NCBI RefSeq assembly: GCF_019799905.1
Contig: NZ_JABGCI010000005.1
Location: forward strand, 310,001 to 374,000
Length of the DNA stretch: 64,000 bases
From: Trujillonella endophytica
GTDB lineage: Bacteria; Actinomycetota; Actinomycetes; Mycobacteriales; Geodermatophilaceae
Direction of reading: 5' to 3'
Shown here: piece after piece, positions 53,318-62,241 of the stretch
Layout: each line of letters starts with the position of its first letter
Position numbering within the stretch: position 1 is the stretch's first letter
Notes under the pieces: generated by a model
The model's input: the letters and a program-made list of their open reading frames with translations, nothing else
What the model was told of the DNA's origin: nothing
The model's database searches: none
Position numbers and translations under genes: made by a program

Positions 53318-54487
53318 TCAGGCGCCCCAGCCGGCCTGCTGGCCGCCGACGCGCTCGTGGGCGATCCGCTCCTGGTGACCGGAGCGGGCGTAGGCGGCGT
53401 ACGGGTCGGCGTCCAGGCCGCGCGACTCGCGCAGCTCGGCGAGCAGGGGGCGGACGCCGGTGCTGAAGGCGTCGGTCAGTGCGCCGTGCGCGGCCAGCAC
53501 GTCACCGGAGCGCTGCGCGGCGTGCAGCGCCTCGCGGTCGACCAGCAGCGCCTTCGCCGTCGCCTCCTGGACGTTCATCACCGAGCGGATCTGGCCGGGG
53601 ATCTTCGGCTCGATGTTGTGGCACTGGTCGAGCATGAAGTTGACCCCCGACTCCGGCCGGAGGGCGTCGGCCTCGACGATCTCGTTCATGATCCGGAACA
53701 GCTGGAACGGGTCGGCCGAGCCGACGATGAGGTCGTCGTCGCCGTAGTAGCGCGAGTTGAAGTCGAAGGCGCCGAGCCGGCCCACCCGCAGCAGCTGCAT
53801 GACGATGAACTCGATGTTGGTGCCGGGCGCGTGGTGGCCGGTGTCGAGGACGACGGTGGCCTGGTCGCCGAGGGCCAGGCAGTGCAGCAGCGAGGTGCCC
53901 CAGTCGGGGATGTCCATCGCGTAGAAGTACGGCTCGTAGAACTTGTACTCGATCAGCAGCCGGTGCCCGGGGTCGAGCATCGCGTAGACCTGCTGGAGGG
54001 AGTCGGCCAGCCGGTCCTGCCGGCCGCGCAGGTCGTCCTGGCCGGCGTGGTTGGTGCCGTCGGGCAGCCACAGCTTCAGGTCGGTCGAGCCGGTGGCGCG
54101 CATGACGTCGACGCACCGGGCGTGGTGGGCGATGGCCTTGCGCCGCACCGCCTCGTCGGGGTGGGTGAGCGAGCCGAGGCGGTAGTCGTCGTCCTGGAAC
54201 AGGTTCGAGTTGATCGCCCCGATGGAGACGCCGAGGTCGGCGGCGTGCGCGGCGAGCTTGCCGAAGTCGTCGACCAGGTCCCACGGGACGTGCAGCGAGA
54301 CCCGCGGTGCGACGCCGGTGTACCGGTGCACCTGCGCGGCGTCCTCGAGCTTCTCGAACGGGTCCCGCGCCACGCCCGGCTGGCCGAAGACCTTGAAGCG
54401 GGTGCCGGAGTTGCCGAACGCCCAGGAGGGCAGCTCGATGGTCTGCTCGGCCAGGGCGGCGAGGGCCCGGCCGCGGAGGTCGTCCAC
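53318..54487 (-). CDS. rhaI: L-rhamnose isomerase
   Basis: 389 residues from GTG 54487, with TTGGGAG six bases upstream; ATG 54529 lies inside a regulator palindrome and is less likely. Family blocks: IELPSWAFGNSGTRFKVFGQ, VSLHVPWDLVDD, IGAINSNLFQDDDY, LKLWLPDGTNHAGQDDLRGR (catalytic/metal region), IEYKFYEPYFYAMDIPDWG, VLDTGHHAPGTNIE and MLDQCHNIEPKI. It converts L-rhamnose to L-rhamnulose. It is divergent from the LacI regulator. Confidence 0.96.
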   Translation of the reverse strand: MDDLRGRALAALAEQTIELPSWAFGNSGTRFKVFGQPGVARDPFEKLEDAAQVHRYTGVAPRVSLHVPWDLVDDFGKLAAHAADLGVSIGAINSNLFQDDDYRLGSLTHPDEAVRRKAIAHHARCVDVMRATGSTDLKLWLPDGTNHAGQDDLRGRQDRLADSLQQVYAMLDPGHRLLIEYKFYEPYFYAMDIPDWGTSLLHCLALGDQATVVLDTGHHAPGTNIEFIVMQLLRVGRLGAFDFNSRYYGDDDLIVGSADPFQLFRIMNEIVEADALRPESGVNFMLDQCHNIEPKIPGQIRSVMNVQEATAKALLVDREALHAAQRSGDVLAAHGALTDAFSTGVRPLLAELRESRGLDADPYAAYARSGHQERIAHERVGGQQAGWGA

Positions 54488-54516
54488 GGGATGCTCCCAA
54501 GGGGTGCGGGCGGCTC

Positions 54517-54528
54517 TGAATCGATTCA
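54517..54528. promoter_or_regulatory. LacI-type operator, TGAATCGATTCA
   Basis: Perfect 12-bp palindrome 30 bases upstream of the chosen rhaI start. It has the central CG expected for LacI-family operators and a related copy at 54595-54606. Confidence 0.78.
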
Positions 54529-54594
54529 TACCGCGCTGTGACGCAGCACACGCACGGAGCTGCTACGGTGTCAAAGCCCGCGCGCCGCCGGGTT

Positions 54595-54606
54595 TGAGAC
54601 GATTCA
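54595..54606. promoter_or_regulatory. LacI-type operator, TGAGACGATTCA
   Basis: Second copy (one half-site imperfect), 22 bases before the lacI start codon. The two copies are 78 bases apart and bracket the divergent promoters, allowing autoregulation and possibly DNA looping. Confidence 0.72.
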
Positions 54607-54628
54607 TCTCCTCGCCGGGAGGTCGCCC

Positions 54629-55693
54629 GTGACCAGCAGCATCCGGGACGTCGCCGGGCGCGCCGGCGTGTCCGTGGGCACGGTCAGCAACGTGCTCAAC
54701 CGGCCCGAGCTGGTCAGCGCCACCACCCGCACCCGGGTCCTCGACGCGATCGCCGAGCTGGGCTTCGTGCGCAACGAGTCCGCCCGCCAGCTGCGCGCCG
54801 GCTCCAGCCGTTCGGTCGGCCTGGTCGTCCTCGACATCGCCAACCCCTTCTTCACCGACGTCGCCCGCGGCGTCGAGGAGGTCGTCGACGCGGCCGGCCT
54901 GTCGCTGATCCTGTGCAACACCGACGACCGCCCGGCCCGCGAGAAGGCGCACCTCGCCGCGCTCGCCGAGCAGCGTGTCCAGGGCGTGCTCATCACCCCG
55001 ACCGCCGAGCTGAGCGACGACATCGCCGCACTGCGCGAGCGGGGTGTGCCCGTCGTCCTCGTGGACCGCCGTGCGCCGACCGCCGACCAGTGCGCCGTCG
55101 CCACCGACGACGTCCTCGGCGGGCGGCTGGCGGCCGAGCACCTGCTCGAGCGCGGCCACCGGCGGATCGCCTTCATCGGCGGGTCCGCCGGCTCGTCCCA
55201 CCCCGCCCTGCCGCAGGTGCAGGAGCGGCACGCCGGGGTGACCGCCGCGGTCGACGCCGCCCGGCGGGCGGGCATGGACGACGCCGAGCTGACCGTCCTG
55301 TCCCCCGCCGACCTCACCGTCGCCGGGGGCCGGGAGGCCGCCGCCCGGGTGATCGGCATCCCCGCGGCCCGCCGGCCCACCGCCGCCGTGTGCGCCAACG
55401 ACCTCATCGCGCTGGGCGTGCTGCAGGAGATGGTCCGGCACGGCGTCCGGGTGCCCGACGAGTTCGCGATCGTCGGCTACGACGACATCGAGTTCGCCGC
55501 CGCGGCCGCCGTCCCGCTGACCTCGGTGAGCAAACCGCGGGCCGACCTGGGCCGCCGCGCCGCGGAGCTGCTGCTCGACGAGGGCCGCCCCGGGCACGTG
55601 CACCAGCAGCCGGTGTTCGAGCCGGTGCTCATCGCCCGGGAGTCGACCATGGCCCGCCGGCATCCGGGCTCCGACCGGGGGGCGTCCGCATGA
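54629..55693 (+). CDS. LacI family transcriptional regulator of the rhamnose/lactate genes
   Basis: 354 residues from GTG 54629 (GGGAGG upstream). N-terminal LacI HTH (IRDVAGRAGVSVGTVSNVLN, residues 5-24) and hinge helix (SARQLRAG). The effector domain has GLVVLDIANPFFTDVARGVE and the C-terminal FAIVGYDDIEF. It faces rhaI with two palindromic operators between. It overlaps lutA by 4 bases, so the regulator heads the lactate-oxidation operon. L-rhamnose or L-rhamnulose is the presumed inducer. Confidence 0.94.
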   Translation: MTSSIRDVAGRAGVSVGTVSNVLNRPELVSATTRTRVLDAIAELGFVRNESARQLRAGSSRSVGLVVLDIANPFFTDVARGVEEVVDAAGLSLILCNTDDRPAREKAHLAALAEQRVQGVLITPTAELSDDIAALRERGVPVVLVDRRAPTADQCAVATDDVLGGRLAAEHLLERGHRRIAFIGGSAGSSHPALPQVQERHAGVTAAVDAARRAGMDDAELTVLSPADLTVAGGREAAARVIGIPAARRPTAAVCANDLIALGVLQEMVRHGVRVPDEFAIVGYDDIEFAAAAAVPLTSVSKPRADLGRRAAELLLDEGRPGHVHQQPVFEPVLIARESTMARRHPGSDRGASA

Positions 55694-56490
55694 AGGTCGC
55701 GCTGTTCGCCACCTGCCTGGTGGACACGATCGTGCCGCAGGTCGCGCACGCGACCGCGGCGCTGCTGGAGCGGCTCGGCCACGAGGTCGTCGTCCCGCCC
55801 GGGCAGTCCTGCTGCGGGCAGATGCACGTCAACACCGGCTACCGGCGCGAGGCCGTGCCGATCGTCGCCAACCACGTGCGGGCCTTCGCCGGCGCGGAGG
55901 CGGTCGTCGCGCCGTCCGGCTCGTGCGTGGCCTCGATCCACCACCAGCAGGCGATGGTCGCGCGGCGGGCCGGCGAGCACGGCCTCGCCGACGAGGCGGA
56001 GGCGCTCGCCGGGCGCACCTACGAGCTCTCCCAGTTCCTCGTCGACGTGCTCGGCGTGACCGACGTCGGCGCCTACTACCCGCACCGGGTCACCTACCAC
56101 CCGACCTGCCACTCGCTGCGGCTGCTGCGGGTCGGCGACCGGCCGCTGCAGCTGCTGCGGGCGGTCCGCGGCCTGGAGCTCGTGGAGCTGCCGGGCGCGG
56201 AGTCCTGCTGCGGCTTCGGCGGCACCTTCGCGGTGAAGAACGCCGACACCTCGACGGCGATGCTGACCGACAAGATGGCGAACGTCCTCTCCACGCACGC
56301 CGAGATCTGCACCGCCGGCGACGCCTCCTGCCTCATGCACATCGGCGGTGGGCTCTCCCGCCTGCGGTCGGGCACCCGCACCGTGCACCTCGCCGAGATC
56401 CTGGCCAGCACCGAGCAGTCCACCCACCCCGCCACCCCGACCGACGCCGTGACCCCGCACCAGTCGACGACACCGGCGATCCCCCGATGA
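55690..56490 (+). CDS. lutA: L-lactate oxidation complex, Fe-S/CCG subunit
   Basis: 266 residues from ATG 55690, overlapping the LacI gene by 4 bases. Two CCG-type cysteine-rich domains: PGQSCCGQMHVNTGY (residues about 37-51) with SGSC, and YHPTCHSLR with ESCCGFGGTFAVKN. With LutB and LutC it oxidises L-lactate to pyruvate at the membrane. L-lactate is the end product of the L-rhamnose to L-lactaldehyde route, which explains the linkage with rhamnose genes. The C-terminal 30 residues (Thr/Pro-rich) are an unusual tail. Confidence 0.94.
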   Translation: MKVALFATCLVDTIVPQVAHATAALLERLGHEVVVPPGQSCCGQMHVNTGYRREAVPIVANHVRAFAGAEAVVAPSGSCVASIHHQQAMVARRAGEHGLADEAEALAGRTYELSQFLVDVLGVTDVGAYYPHRVTYHPTCHSLRLLRVGDRPLQLLRAVRGLELVELPGAESCCGFGGTFAVKNADTSTAMLTDKMANVLSTHAEICTAGDASCLMHIGGGLSRLRSGTRTVHLAEILASTEQSTHPATPTDAVTPHQSTTPAIPR

Positions 56491-57995
56491 CCGCCGTCTT
56501 CCTCGGCATCCCCACCGCCCCGGCAGGCGTGGGCAACCTGCGCGGCGACCGGCCGTTCCCCGACGCCGCCCGCGACGCCCTGCGCGACGGCCAGCTGCGC
56601 GCCAACCTCGGCCACGCGACGACGACGATCCGCGGCAAGCGGGCCGGCGTCGTCGCCGAGGTGCCCGACTGGGCGGAGCTCCGGGAGGCCGGCCGGGCGA
56701 TCAAGGCGGCCACCATGGCCCGGCTCGACGAGCACCTCGAGGAGCTCGAGCGCCAGGTCACCGCCCGCGGCGGCACCGTGCACTGGGCCCGCGACGCCGC
56801 CGAGGCCAACCGCATCGTCACCGAGCTGGTGCAGGCCACCGGCGCGGACGAGGTCGTCAAGGTCAAGTCGATGGCCACCCAGGAGATCGGCCTCAACGAG
56901 GCGCTGGAGGCCGCCGGCATCGCCGCGCTGGAGACCGACCTGGCCGAGCTGATCGTGCAGCTCGGCGACGACAAGCCGTCCCACATCCTCGTGCCGGCGA
57001 TCCACAAGAACCGGGCCGAGATCCGCGAGATCTTCGCCTGCACCATCCCGGGCGTCGACCCCGAGCTCACCGACGACCCGCGCCGGCTGGCGATGGCCGC
57101 CCGCGAGCACCTGCGCGAGCGGTTCCTCCGCGCCCGGGTCGCGGTCAGCGGCGCCAACTTCGCCGTCGCGGAGACCGGCACGCTGGCCGTCGTCGAGAGC
57201 GAGGGCAACGGCCGGATGTGTCTCACGCTCCCGCAGACGCTCATCACCGTCATGGGCATCGAGAAGCTGGTGCCGACCTGGCGCGACCTCGAGGTCTTCC
57301 TGCAGCTGCTGCCCCGCTCCTCCACCGGCGAGCGGATGAACCCCTACACCTCGCTGTGGGCCGGGGTCACCCCCGGCGACGGCCCGCAGGAGTTCCACCT
57401 GGTCCTGCTGGACAACGGGCGGACGGCGGTGCTGGCCGACGAGGTCGGCCGCGAGGCGCTGCACTGCATCCGCTGCTCGGCCTGCCTCAACGTCTGCCCG
57501 GTCTACGAGCGCACCGGCGGCCACGCCTACGGCTCGGTGTACCCCGGCCCCATCGGCGCGGTGCTCTCGCCGCAGCTGACCGGGCTCTCGGGCGGAACTG
57601 CGGGCAACTCCGCATCTCTTCCCTTCGCCTCCACCCTCTGCGGCGCCTGCTACGACGTCTGCCCGGTCGCCATCGACATCCCGTCGATCCTCGTGCACCT
57701 GCGCGCCGAGCACGTGGAGGCCCAGGAGCGCCCGGGCGCGGAGGCGCTCGCCTTCCGTGGCCTGGCCCGCGCCATGTCACACCCCCGCCTGTGGCGGCTG
57801 GCCCAGCGCGCCGCCGGCCTCGGCCGCTTCCTCGCCCGCGGCCGGCCCACGCTGCCCGCCGCGCTGCCGCCACCGGCGAGCGCCTGGACCCGCACCCGCG
57901 ACCTCCCCACCCCGCCGCGGGAGACCTTCACCCAGGCCTGGGCGCGGGAGCACAGCCGAGCGAGCTCGCGAGCTCGGCCGGAGCACGGAGCATGA
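56487..57995 (+). CDS. lutB: L-lactate oxidation complex, iron-sulfur LutB subunit
   Basis: 502 residues from ATG 56487, coupled to lutA by a 4-base overlap. An N-terminal LUD domain (GVVAEVPDWAELREAGRAIK, VKVKSMATQEIGLNEALE, ANFAVAETGTLAVVESEGNG) is followed by a two-cluster ferredoxin segment: CIRCSACLNVCPVY and CGACYDVCPVAID. These carry electrons from lactate to the chain. The last residues (REHSRASSRARPEHGA) are encoded by a perfect 16-bp palindrome (57961-57976) and look like a repeat-derived extension. Confidence 0.95.
   Translation: MTAVFLGIPTAPAGVGNLRGDRPFPDAARDALRDGQLRANLGHATTTIRGKRAGVVAEVPDWAELREAGRAIKAATMARLDEHLEELERQVTARGGTVHWARDAAEANRIVTELVQATGADEVVKVKSMATQEIGLNEALEAAGIAALETDLAELIVQLGDDKPSHILVPAIHKNRAEIREIFACTIPGVDPELTDDPRRLAMAAREHLRERFLRARVAVSGANFAVAETGTLAVVESEGNGRMCLTLPQTLITVMGIEKLVPTWRDLEVFLQLLPRSSTGERMNPYTSLWAGVTPGDGPQEFHLVLLDNGRTAVLADEVGREALHCIRCSACLNVCPVYERTGGHAYGSVYPGPIGAVLSPQLTGLSGGTAGNSASLPFASTLCGACYDVCPVAIDIPSILVHLRAEHVEAQERPGAEALAFRGLARAMSHPRLWRLAQRAAGLGRFLARGRPTLPAALPPPASAWTRTRDLPTPPRETFTQAWAREHSRASSRARPEHGA
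57961..57976. repeat. 16-bp perfect palindrome CGAGCTCGCGAGCTCG inside the lutB 3' end
   Basis: Exact palindrome lying within the last codons of lutB, 15 bases before the lutC start. It resembles short intergenic palindromic elements of GC-rich actinobacteria and may affect lutB-lutC expression balance. Confidence 0.6.
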
Positions 57996-58600
57996 GCGCC
58001 CGCGACGAGGTCCTGGGCCGGATCCGCAGCGCGCTGGGCGCCGAGCTGCCGGCGGTCGAGGTCCGCCGCGACTACCGCACCACCGACGACCGGCCCCTGC
58101 CCGAGCTGCTCGACGTCCTCACCGACCGGCTGGAGGACTACCGGGCGTCCGTCCTGCGCTGCGCCCCCGACGCGGTCGGCGCGACCGTCGCGGCTGCCCT
58201 CTCGTCGGTGCCCGGCGACGTGGTCGTCGCCCCCGGCGTACCGGCGGCATGGCGCCCGGACGGCGCGGTCGAGGACGACGGCCGCCCCGCCGTCGACCTC
58301 ACCGCCTTCGCCGCCACGCTCACCGGCGTCACCGTCGCCGTGGCCGAGACCGGCACGCTCGTGCTCGACGCCTCACCGGCCTGCGGGCGGCGGGCGCTGT
58401 CGCTGCTGCCCGACTGCCTGGTCTGCGTGGTCACGGCCGACCAGGTGGTCGGCGGGGTCCCCGAGGGCCTGGCCCGGCTGGACCCGCTCCGGCCGCTCAC
58501 GATGATCAGCGGCCCGTCGGCCACCAGCGACATCGAGCTGCAGCGGGTCGAGGGCGTGCACGGGCCGCGGACCCTCCTGGTCGTGCTCGTCAGCGACTAG
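57992..58600 (+). CDS. lutC: L-lactate oxidation complex, LutC (LUD domain) subunit
   Basis: 202 residues from ATG 57992, overlapping lutB by 4 bases. LUD domain landmarks: MSARDEVLGRIRSAL, VAVAETGTLVLDA, RALSLLPDCLVCVV and MISGPSATSDIELQRVEGVH-GPR, the C-terminal signature of LutC/YkgG proteins. Third subunit of the lactate-oxidation complex. It ends 11 bases before the STAND regulator gene on the same strand, but that gene is unlikely to belong to the operon functionally. Confidence 0.94.
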   Translation: MSARDEVLGRIRSALGAELPAVEVRRDYRTTDDRPLPELLDVLTDRLEDYRASVLRCAPDAVGATVAAALSSVPGDVVVAPGVPAAWRPDGAVEDDGRPAVDLTAFAATLTGVTVAVAETGTLVLDASPACGRRALSLLPDCLVCVVTADQVVGGVPEGLARLDPLRPLTMISGPSATSDIELQRVEGVHGPRTLLVVLVSD

Positions 58601-58611
58601 CTTCTGCGGCC

Positions 58612-60933
58612 GTGGGCGCACCGGGGACCTTCGCCGAACAGCTGCGCCGGCTGCGGGAGGCCGCGTCCCTCACGCAGGACGAGCTCGCCGAGCGCGCCGG
58701 CGTGACCGCGAAGGCGATCGGTGCGCTCGAACGCGGGGAGCGCCGCCGTCCCTATCCGCACACCGTGCGCGCGCTGGCCGACGCCCTGGGCCTCGACGAG
58801 GCCGGCCGCGCCGAGCTGGCCGGGGCGGCGCGGCCGGCCGACGACGGACCGCCCGCAGCCACGGCACCCCCCACCCTCCCCGTGCCCCCGGCGCCCCTGG
58901 TGGGCCGGGAGACCGACCGCGCCGACGTCGCCGCGCTGCTCCGCGACGGGACGACGCGGCTGCTCACGCTCACCGGGCCCGGCGGGGTGGGCAAGACCAG
59001 CCTCGCCCTCGCGGTGGCGCGGAGTCTGACCGCCGACTTCCCGGACGGCGTGGTGTGGGTCGAGCTGGCCCCCGTCCGCGACGCCGCCCTCGTGCTCCCC
59101 ACCCTCGCCCGGGCGGTCGGCGGGCAGCAGCCGCCCGGCCCTCCGCTCGACACGCTGGCCACGGTGCTGGGCGGCCGCCGGCTGCTCGTCGTGCTGGACA
59201 ACCTCGAGCACCTGCTCGACGCCGCGACCGACGTCGCCGCGCTGCTGGCCCGCTGCCCCGGGCTCGTCGTGCTGGCGACCAGCCGCGCCGCGCTGCGGGT
59301 GCGCGCCGAGCTCGAGCGGCCGCTGGGCCCGCTGCCGGTCCCCGCCGGTCCCGACCTCCCCGCCGCGGCCGCCTCCCCCGCCGTCCAGCTCTTCCTCGAC
59401 CGCGCCGGCGCCACGGGCCGCCCGGTGACGCTCACCGACGCGACGGCGCCCGCCGTCGCCGCCATCTGCCGGCGGCTCGACGGGCTCCCGCTCGCCCTCG
59501 AGCTGGCCGCCGCGCACGCCCGCTACCTCGCCCCCGACGCGCTGCTGGCCCGGCTCGACACCACCCTCGGCTCCCCCGGGTCGCGCGACCTCCCGGAACG
59601 CCAGCGCACGGTGCGGGCGACCCTCGACTGGAGCTCCGCCCTGCTCACCGCCGACGAGCAGGTGCTGCTGCGCCGGCTGTCGGTGTTCCGCGGCGGGTTC
59701 TCGCTGGCTGCCGTGCAGGAGGTCGCCGGCGGGGACGGCGACGTCGTCCCGGTGCTGGCCGGGCTGGTGGAGCAGTCGCTGGTCGTCCCGCTGCCCGGAC
59801 CGGGCCCCCGGTACCGCCTGCTCGAGCCGGTCCGGCAGTACGCCGCGGCCCGCCTGGCCGAGGCGGGCGAGGCCGGCCCGGTGGCCGACCGGGCCGCCGA
59901 CGCCGTCCTCGCGCTCGCCACCGGTGCCCGCCGGGGCCTGCTCGGCGCCGACCAGGCGGCGTGGTTGGACACCCTGGAGGCCGAGCACGGGAACCTCGCC
60001 GCCGCGCTGGCGCGGCTGGTCGAGACCGGGCGCGCCGCGGACGCCGCGGAGCTCGGTGCCGACACCTGGCTGTACTGGGCGCTGCGCGGCAACGCGGTGG
60101 AGGGCCTGGGCTGGCTGGAGCGGATCGCCCGTGCCGCCGGGGAGCTCGACGCCGGCGCCCGCGCCGCCCTGCACCTGGCGCTGGCGGGGCTGCGCTACGC
60201 CAGCGGCGACGTCCCCGGCACCGGCCGCGAGGCGGCGGTGGCGGCCGAGGCAGGCCGCCTCGCCGGGGTCGACGACCGGCGGGCGCACGCCCTGGTGCTG
60301 GGCGCCATGGCCGCCGTCTTCGCCGGCGAGCTGGACTCCGCGGCGGCTCTGCTGGAGCAGGTGGCGCCGCTGGCGCGGCGGATCGGGCACGAGTGGACCG
60401 ACGCGCACACGGCCACCGCGCGGGCGCAGCTGCTGTTCCGCGCCGGGGAGGTGCCCGCCGCCGCGGCGACGCTGGCCGAGGCCGAGACGGCGTCCCGCGC
60501 GCTCGGCGCCCCGTTCTCCGTCGCCGTCGTCCTCAACATGCAGGCCAGCCTCGCCCTGGCCACCGGGGAGGTCGACGTCGCGCTGGACCGGCTGACCGAG
60601 GCCGCGGAGCTCGCGGCCGCCGTCGGCACCGCCTGGACCCTCGCCTACACGCTGCCGTCGCTGGCGGTGTGCGCCGCGCAGCTCGGCCGGTACGAGCTGG
60701 CGGCCGAGCTGTTCGCCGCGGGGTCGGCCACCGCCGCGGCCGGCTCGGTGGCGGTCTCGTTCCCGCCCGACCTGGAGGCGGCGCGCGGAACGCTGCCGGT
60801 CGTCCGGTCCGCGCTCGGCGAGGCGGCGTTCGAGGCCGCGTGGCGCCGGGGGCGGGCGCTGCGGCCGGCCGACGTCCCGGCGCTCGTCGCCCGGATCAGC
60901 GCCCCCGATCAGCCCCGCACGCGGGCGACGTAG
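58612..60933 (+). CDS. XRE-HTH / NB-ARC STAND ATPase regulator
   Basis: 773 residues from GTG 58612. Residues 5-65 are an XRE helix-turn-helix (FAEQLRRLREAASLTQDELA, AGVTAKAIGALERGERRRP). An NB-ARC/AfsR-like P-loop ATPase follows: Walker A GPGGVGKTS (Lys128), Walker B LLVVLDNLEHLL (about 194), ATSRAALRV sensor and GLPLALELAAAHA. The rest (from about 430) is a TPR-like helical array. STAND proteins act as nucleotide-dependent switches, mostly transcriptional regulators of secondary metabolism or stress, occasionally of defence. No ribosome site is visible, so the start is tentative. Confidence 0.9.
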   Translation: MGAPGTFAEQLRRLREAASLTQDELAERAGVTAKAIGALERGERRRPYPHTVRALADALGLDEAGRAELAGAARPADDGPPAATAPPTLPVPPAPLVGRETDRADVAALLRDGTTRLLTLTGPGGVGKTSLALAVARSLTADFPDGVVWVELAPVRDAALVLPTLARAVGGQQPPGPPLDTLATVLGGRRLLVVLDNLEHLLDAATDVAALLARCPGLVVLATSRAALRVRAELERPLGPLPVPAGPDLPAAAASPAVQLFLDRAGATGRPVTLTDATAPAVAAICRRLDGLPLALELAAAHARYLAPDALLARLDTTLGSPGSRDLPERQRTVRATLDWSSALLTADEQVLLRRLSVFRGGFSLAAVQEVAGGDGDVVPVLAGLVEQSLVVPLPGPGPRYRLLEPVRQYAAARLAEAGEAGPVADRAADAVLALATGARRGLLGADQAAWLDTLEAEHGNLAAALARLVETGRAADAAELGADTWLYWALRGNAVEGLGWLERIARAAGELDAGARAALHLALAGLRYASGDVPGTGREAAVAAEAGRLAGVDDRRAHALVLGAMAAVFAGELDSAAALLEQVAPLARRIGHEWTDAHTATARAQLLFRAGEVPAAAATLAEAETASRALGAPFSVAVVLNMQASLALATGEVDVALDRLTEAAELAAAVGTAWTLAYTLPSLAVCAAQLGRYELAAELFAAGSATAAAGSVAVSFPPDLEAARGTLPVVRSALGEAAFEAAWRRGRALRPADVPALVARISAPDQPRTRAT

Positions 60934-61583
60934 CGGCGGTACTGCCACGCGAACAGCGTCCGGGCGAGCAGCCGCAGCGGAGCCGGGAGGACGCCGAGCA
61001 TGCGGGTCCGCTCCTCCGGGCTGCACTCCTCGAGCACCATGCCGAACATGATCGGCAGCTGGGAGCGCTGCATGTGGGCCATGCCGTGCTGGCCGACGGC
61101 CTCCCACTCGGCCTCGGTGAGGTGCCGGGCCGCGAGCGGCAGGATCTCCCGCTCCTCCTCGGCCAGGTGCGCCAGCACCACCGCGGACAGCGCCTCGATG
61201 CCGGCGGCGACCTCCTCGGTCACGGCGGGGCGGGCCTCGGCCTCCCACCGGTCGAGTGCAGCACGGAGCCGGTCGAGGCAGCCGTGCACCTGCTCGTGCT
61301 GGGCCTCCATGCGGTGCACGAGGTCGGCGTCCGGGGCGGTGCGCTCGAGGAGCTTCGGCCACAGGACGGCGTCCTCGCCGGTGTGGTGCAGGTGCAGCCC
61401 GTCCAGGCACAGCCGCAGGTGGGCGGTGAGGACGGCGGCGCGCGCGGTGTCGCCGGCGGGCACGGCGCGCACCAGCCGCGGCGCGAGGCCGAGCTCGCGG
61501 CGGAAGACGCGGTGCACCACGACCATGTCGTGCACGTCGGTGAGGGCGGGGCCGGTCTGGGTGGTGGAGCGGGTCTCTGTCAT
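60909..61583 (-). CDS. Hemerythrin domain-containing protein
   Basis: 224 residues from ATG 61583. The HHE pattern is clear: VVVHRVFRREL, LDGLHLHHTGEDAVLWPKLL (H-x3-E), MEAQHEQVHGCLDRL, and VVLAHLAEEEREILPL. It is therefore a non-heme di-iron hemerythrin-like domain of about 150 residues, with a C-terminal extension (LLARTLFAWQYRRYVARVRG). Such proteins sense oxygen, nitric oxide or iron. Its 3' end overlaps the convergent STAND gene by 25 bases. The upstream gap to the next gene is about 80 bases. Confidence 0.9.
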   Translation of the reverse strand: MTETRSTTQTGPALTDVHDMVVVHRVFRRELGLAPRLVRAVPAGDTARAAVLTAHLRLCLDGLHLHHTGEDAVLWPKLLERTAPDADLVHRMEAQHEQVHGCLDRLRAALDRWEAEARPAVTEEVAAGIEALSAVVLAHLAEEEREILPLAARHLTEAEWEAVGQHGMAHMQRSQLPIMFGMVLEECSPEERTRMLGVLPAPLRLLARTLFAWQYRRYVARVRG

Positions 61584-61665
61584 GGCACCGAGCCTGTCGG
61601 CGGTCGTCGGCCCACCCCACCCACAGCACCCCCACGCCGCCCCCACACCTGGGAGCGGTGGGGTG

Positions 61666-62184
61666 TCACCCCACCTGTTCGATGCCGGCGGCGTGCCGCC
61701 GGGCGAGCCGCTGGTACTCGCCGCCGTTGTTGGTCACCCAGTGCCGGGTGCCCTCGGTCAGCGGCCCACGCACCTTCGCCGGGGAGCCCAGCGCCACCAC
61801 CTCGTCGGGGATCTCCGCGCCCGGCGCCACCAGGCTGCCCGCGCCGATGAGGGTGTGGTTCCCGATGCGGGCGCCGTCCTGGACGGTGGAGTTGTTGCCG
61901 ATCAGCGAGCCCTCGCCGATCTGCGCGCCGTGCACCACGCAGCCGTGCGCCACGCTGGCCCCTGGCCCGATGATCGTCGGCTCGCCGCCGTGCAGCACCG
62001 AGCCGTCCTGCACGTTGGCGCCGGCGCGCACGATGATCTGACCGAAGTCGGCACGCAGCACCGCCCCGTACCAGATGGAGGCCCCGGCCTCGACGACGAC
62101 GTCGCCGACCAGGGTCGCGGTGGGGGCCACGAAGGCGTCGGGGTGGACCTGGGGCGCGCGCCCCTCGAACGAGAACAGCGGCAT
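61666..62184 (-). CDS. Gamma carbonic anhydrase-like hexapeptide-repeat protein
   Basis: 172 residues from ATG 62184. A left-handed beta-helix is visible as repeats starting at VHPDAFVAPTATLVGDVVVE, with the metal/active region ADFGQIIVRAGANVQDGSVLH, GASVAHGCVVHGAQIGEGSL, IGNNSTVQDGARIGNHTLIGAG. The three zinc-His positions of the family (in LH, AHG, VHG) are present. It belongs to the YrdA/PaaY group; carbonic anhydrase or thioesterase activity is possible. Transcribed in the same direction as the MFS gene. Confidence 0.92.
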   Translation of the reverse strand: MPLFSFEGRAPQVHPDAFVAPTATLVGDVVVEAGASIWYGAVLRADFGQIIVRAGANVQDGSVLHGGEPTIIGPGASVAHGCVVHGAQIGEGSLIGNNSTVQDGARIGNHTLIGAGSLVAPGAEIPDEVVALGSPAKVRGPLTEGTRHWVTNNGGEYQRLARRHAAGIEQVG

Positions 62185-62241
62185 GCCGACATCCCTACCG
62201 TACGGCCGCCGCGACGGCCTCCCGCCCGGTCCCGGGGGAAC

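Noticed and set aside
57757..58611. Upstream extension of the STAND regulator frame
   Set aside because: It overlaps lutB and lutC in a different frame and is Arg/Pro-rich; the HTH domain begins just after GTG 58612.
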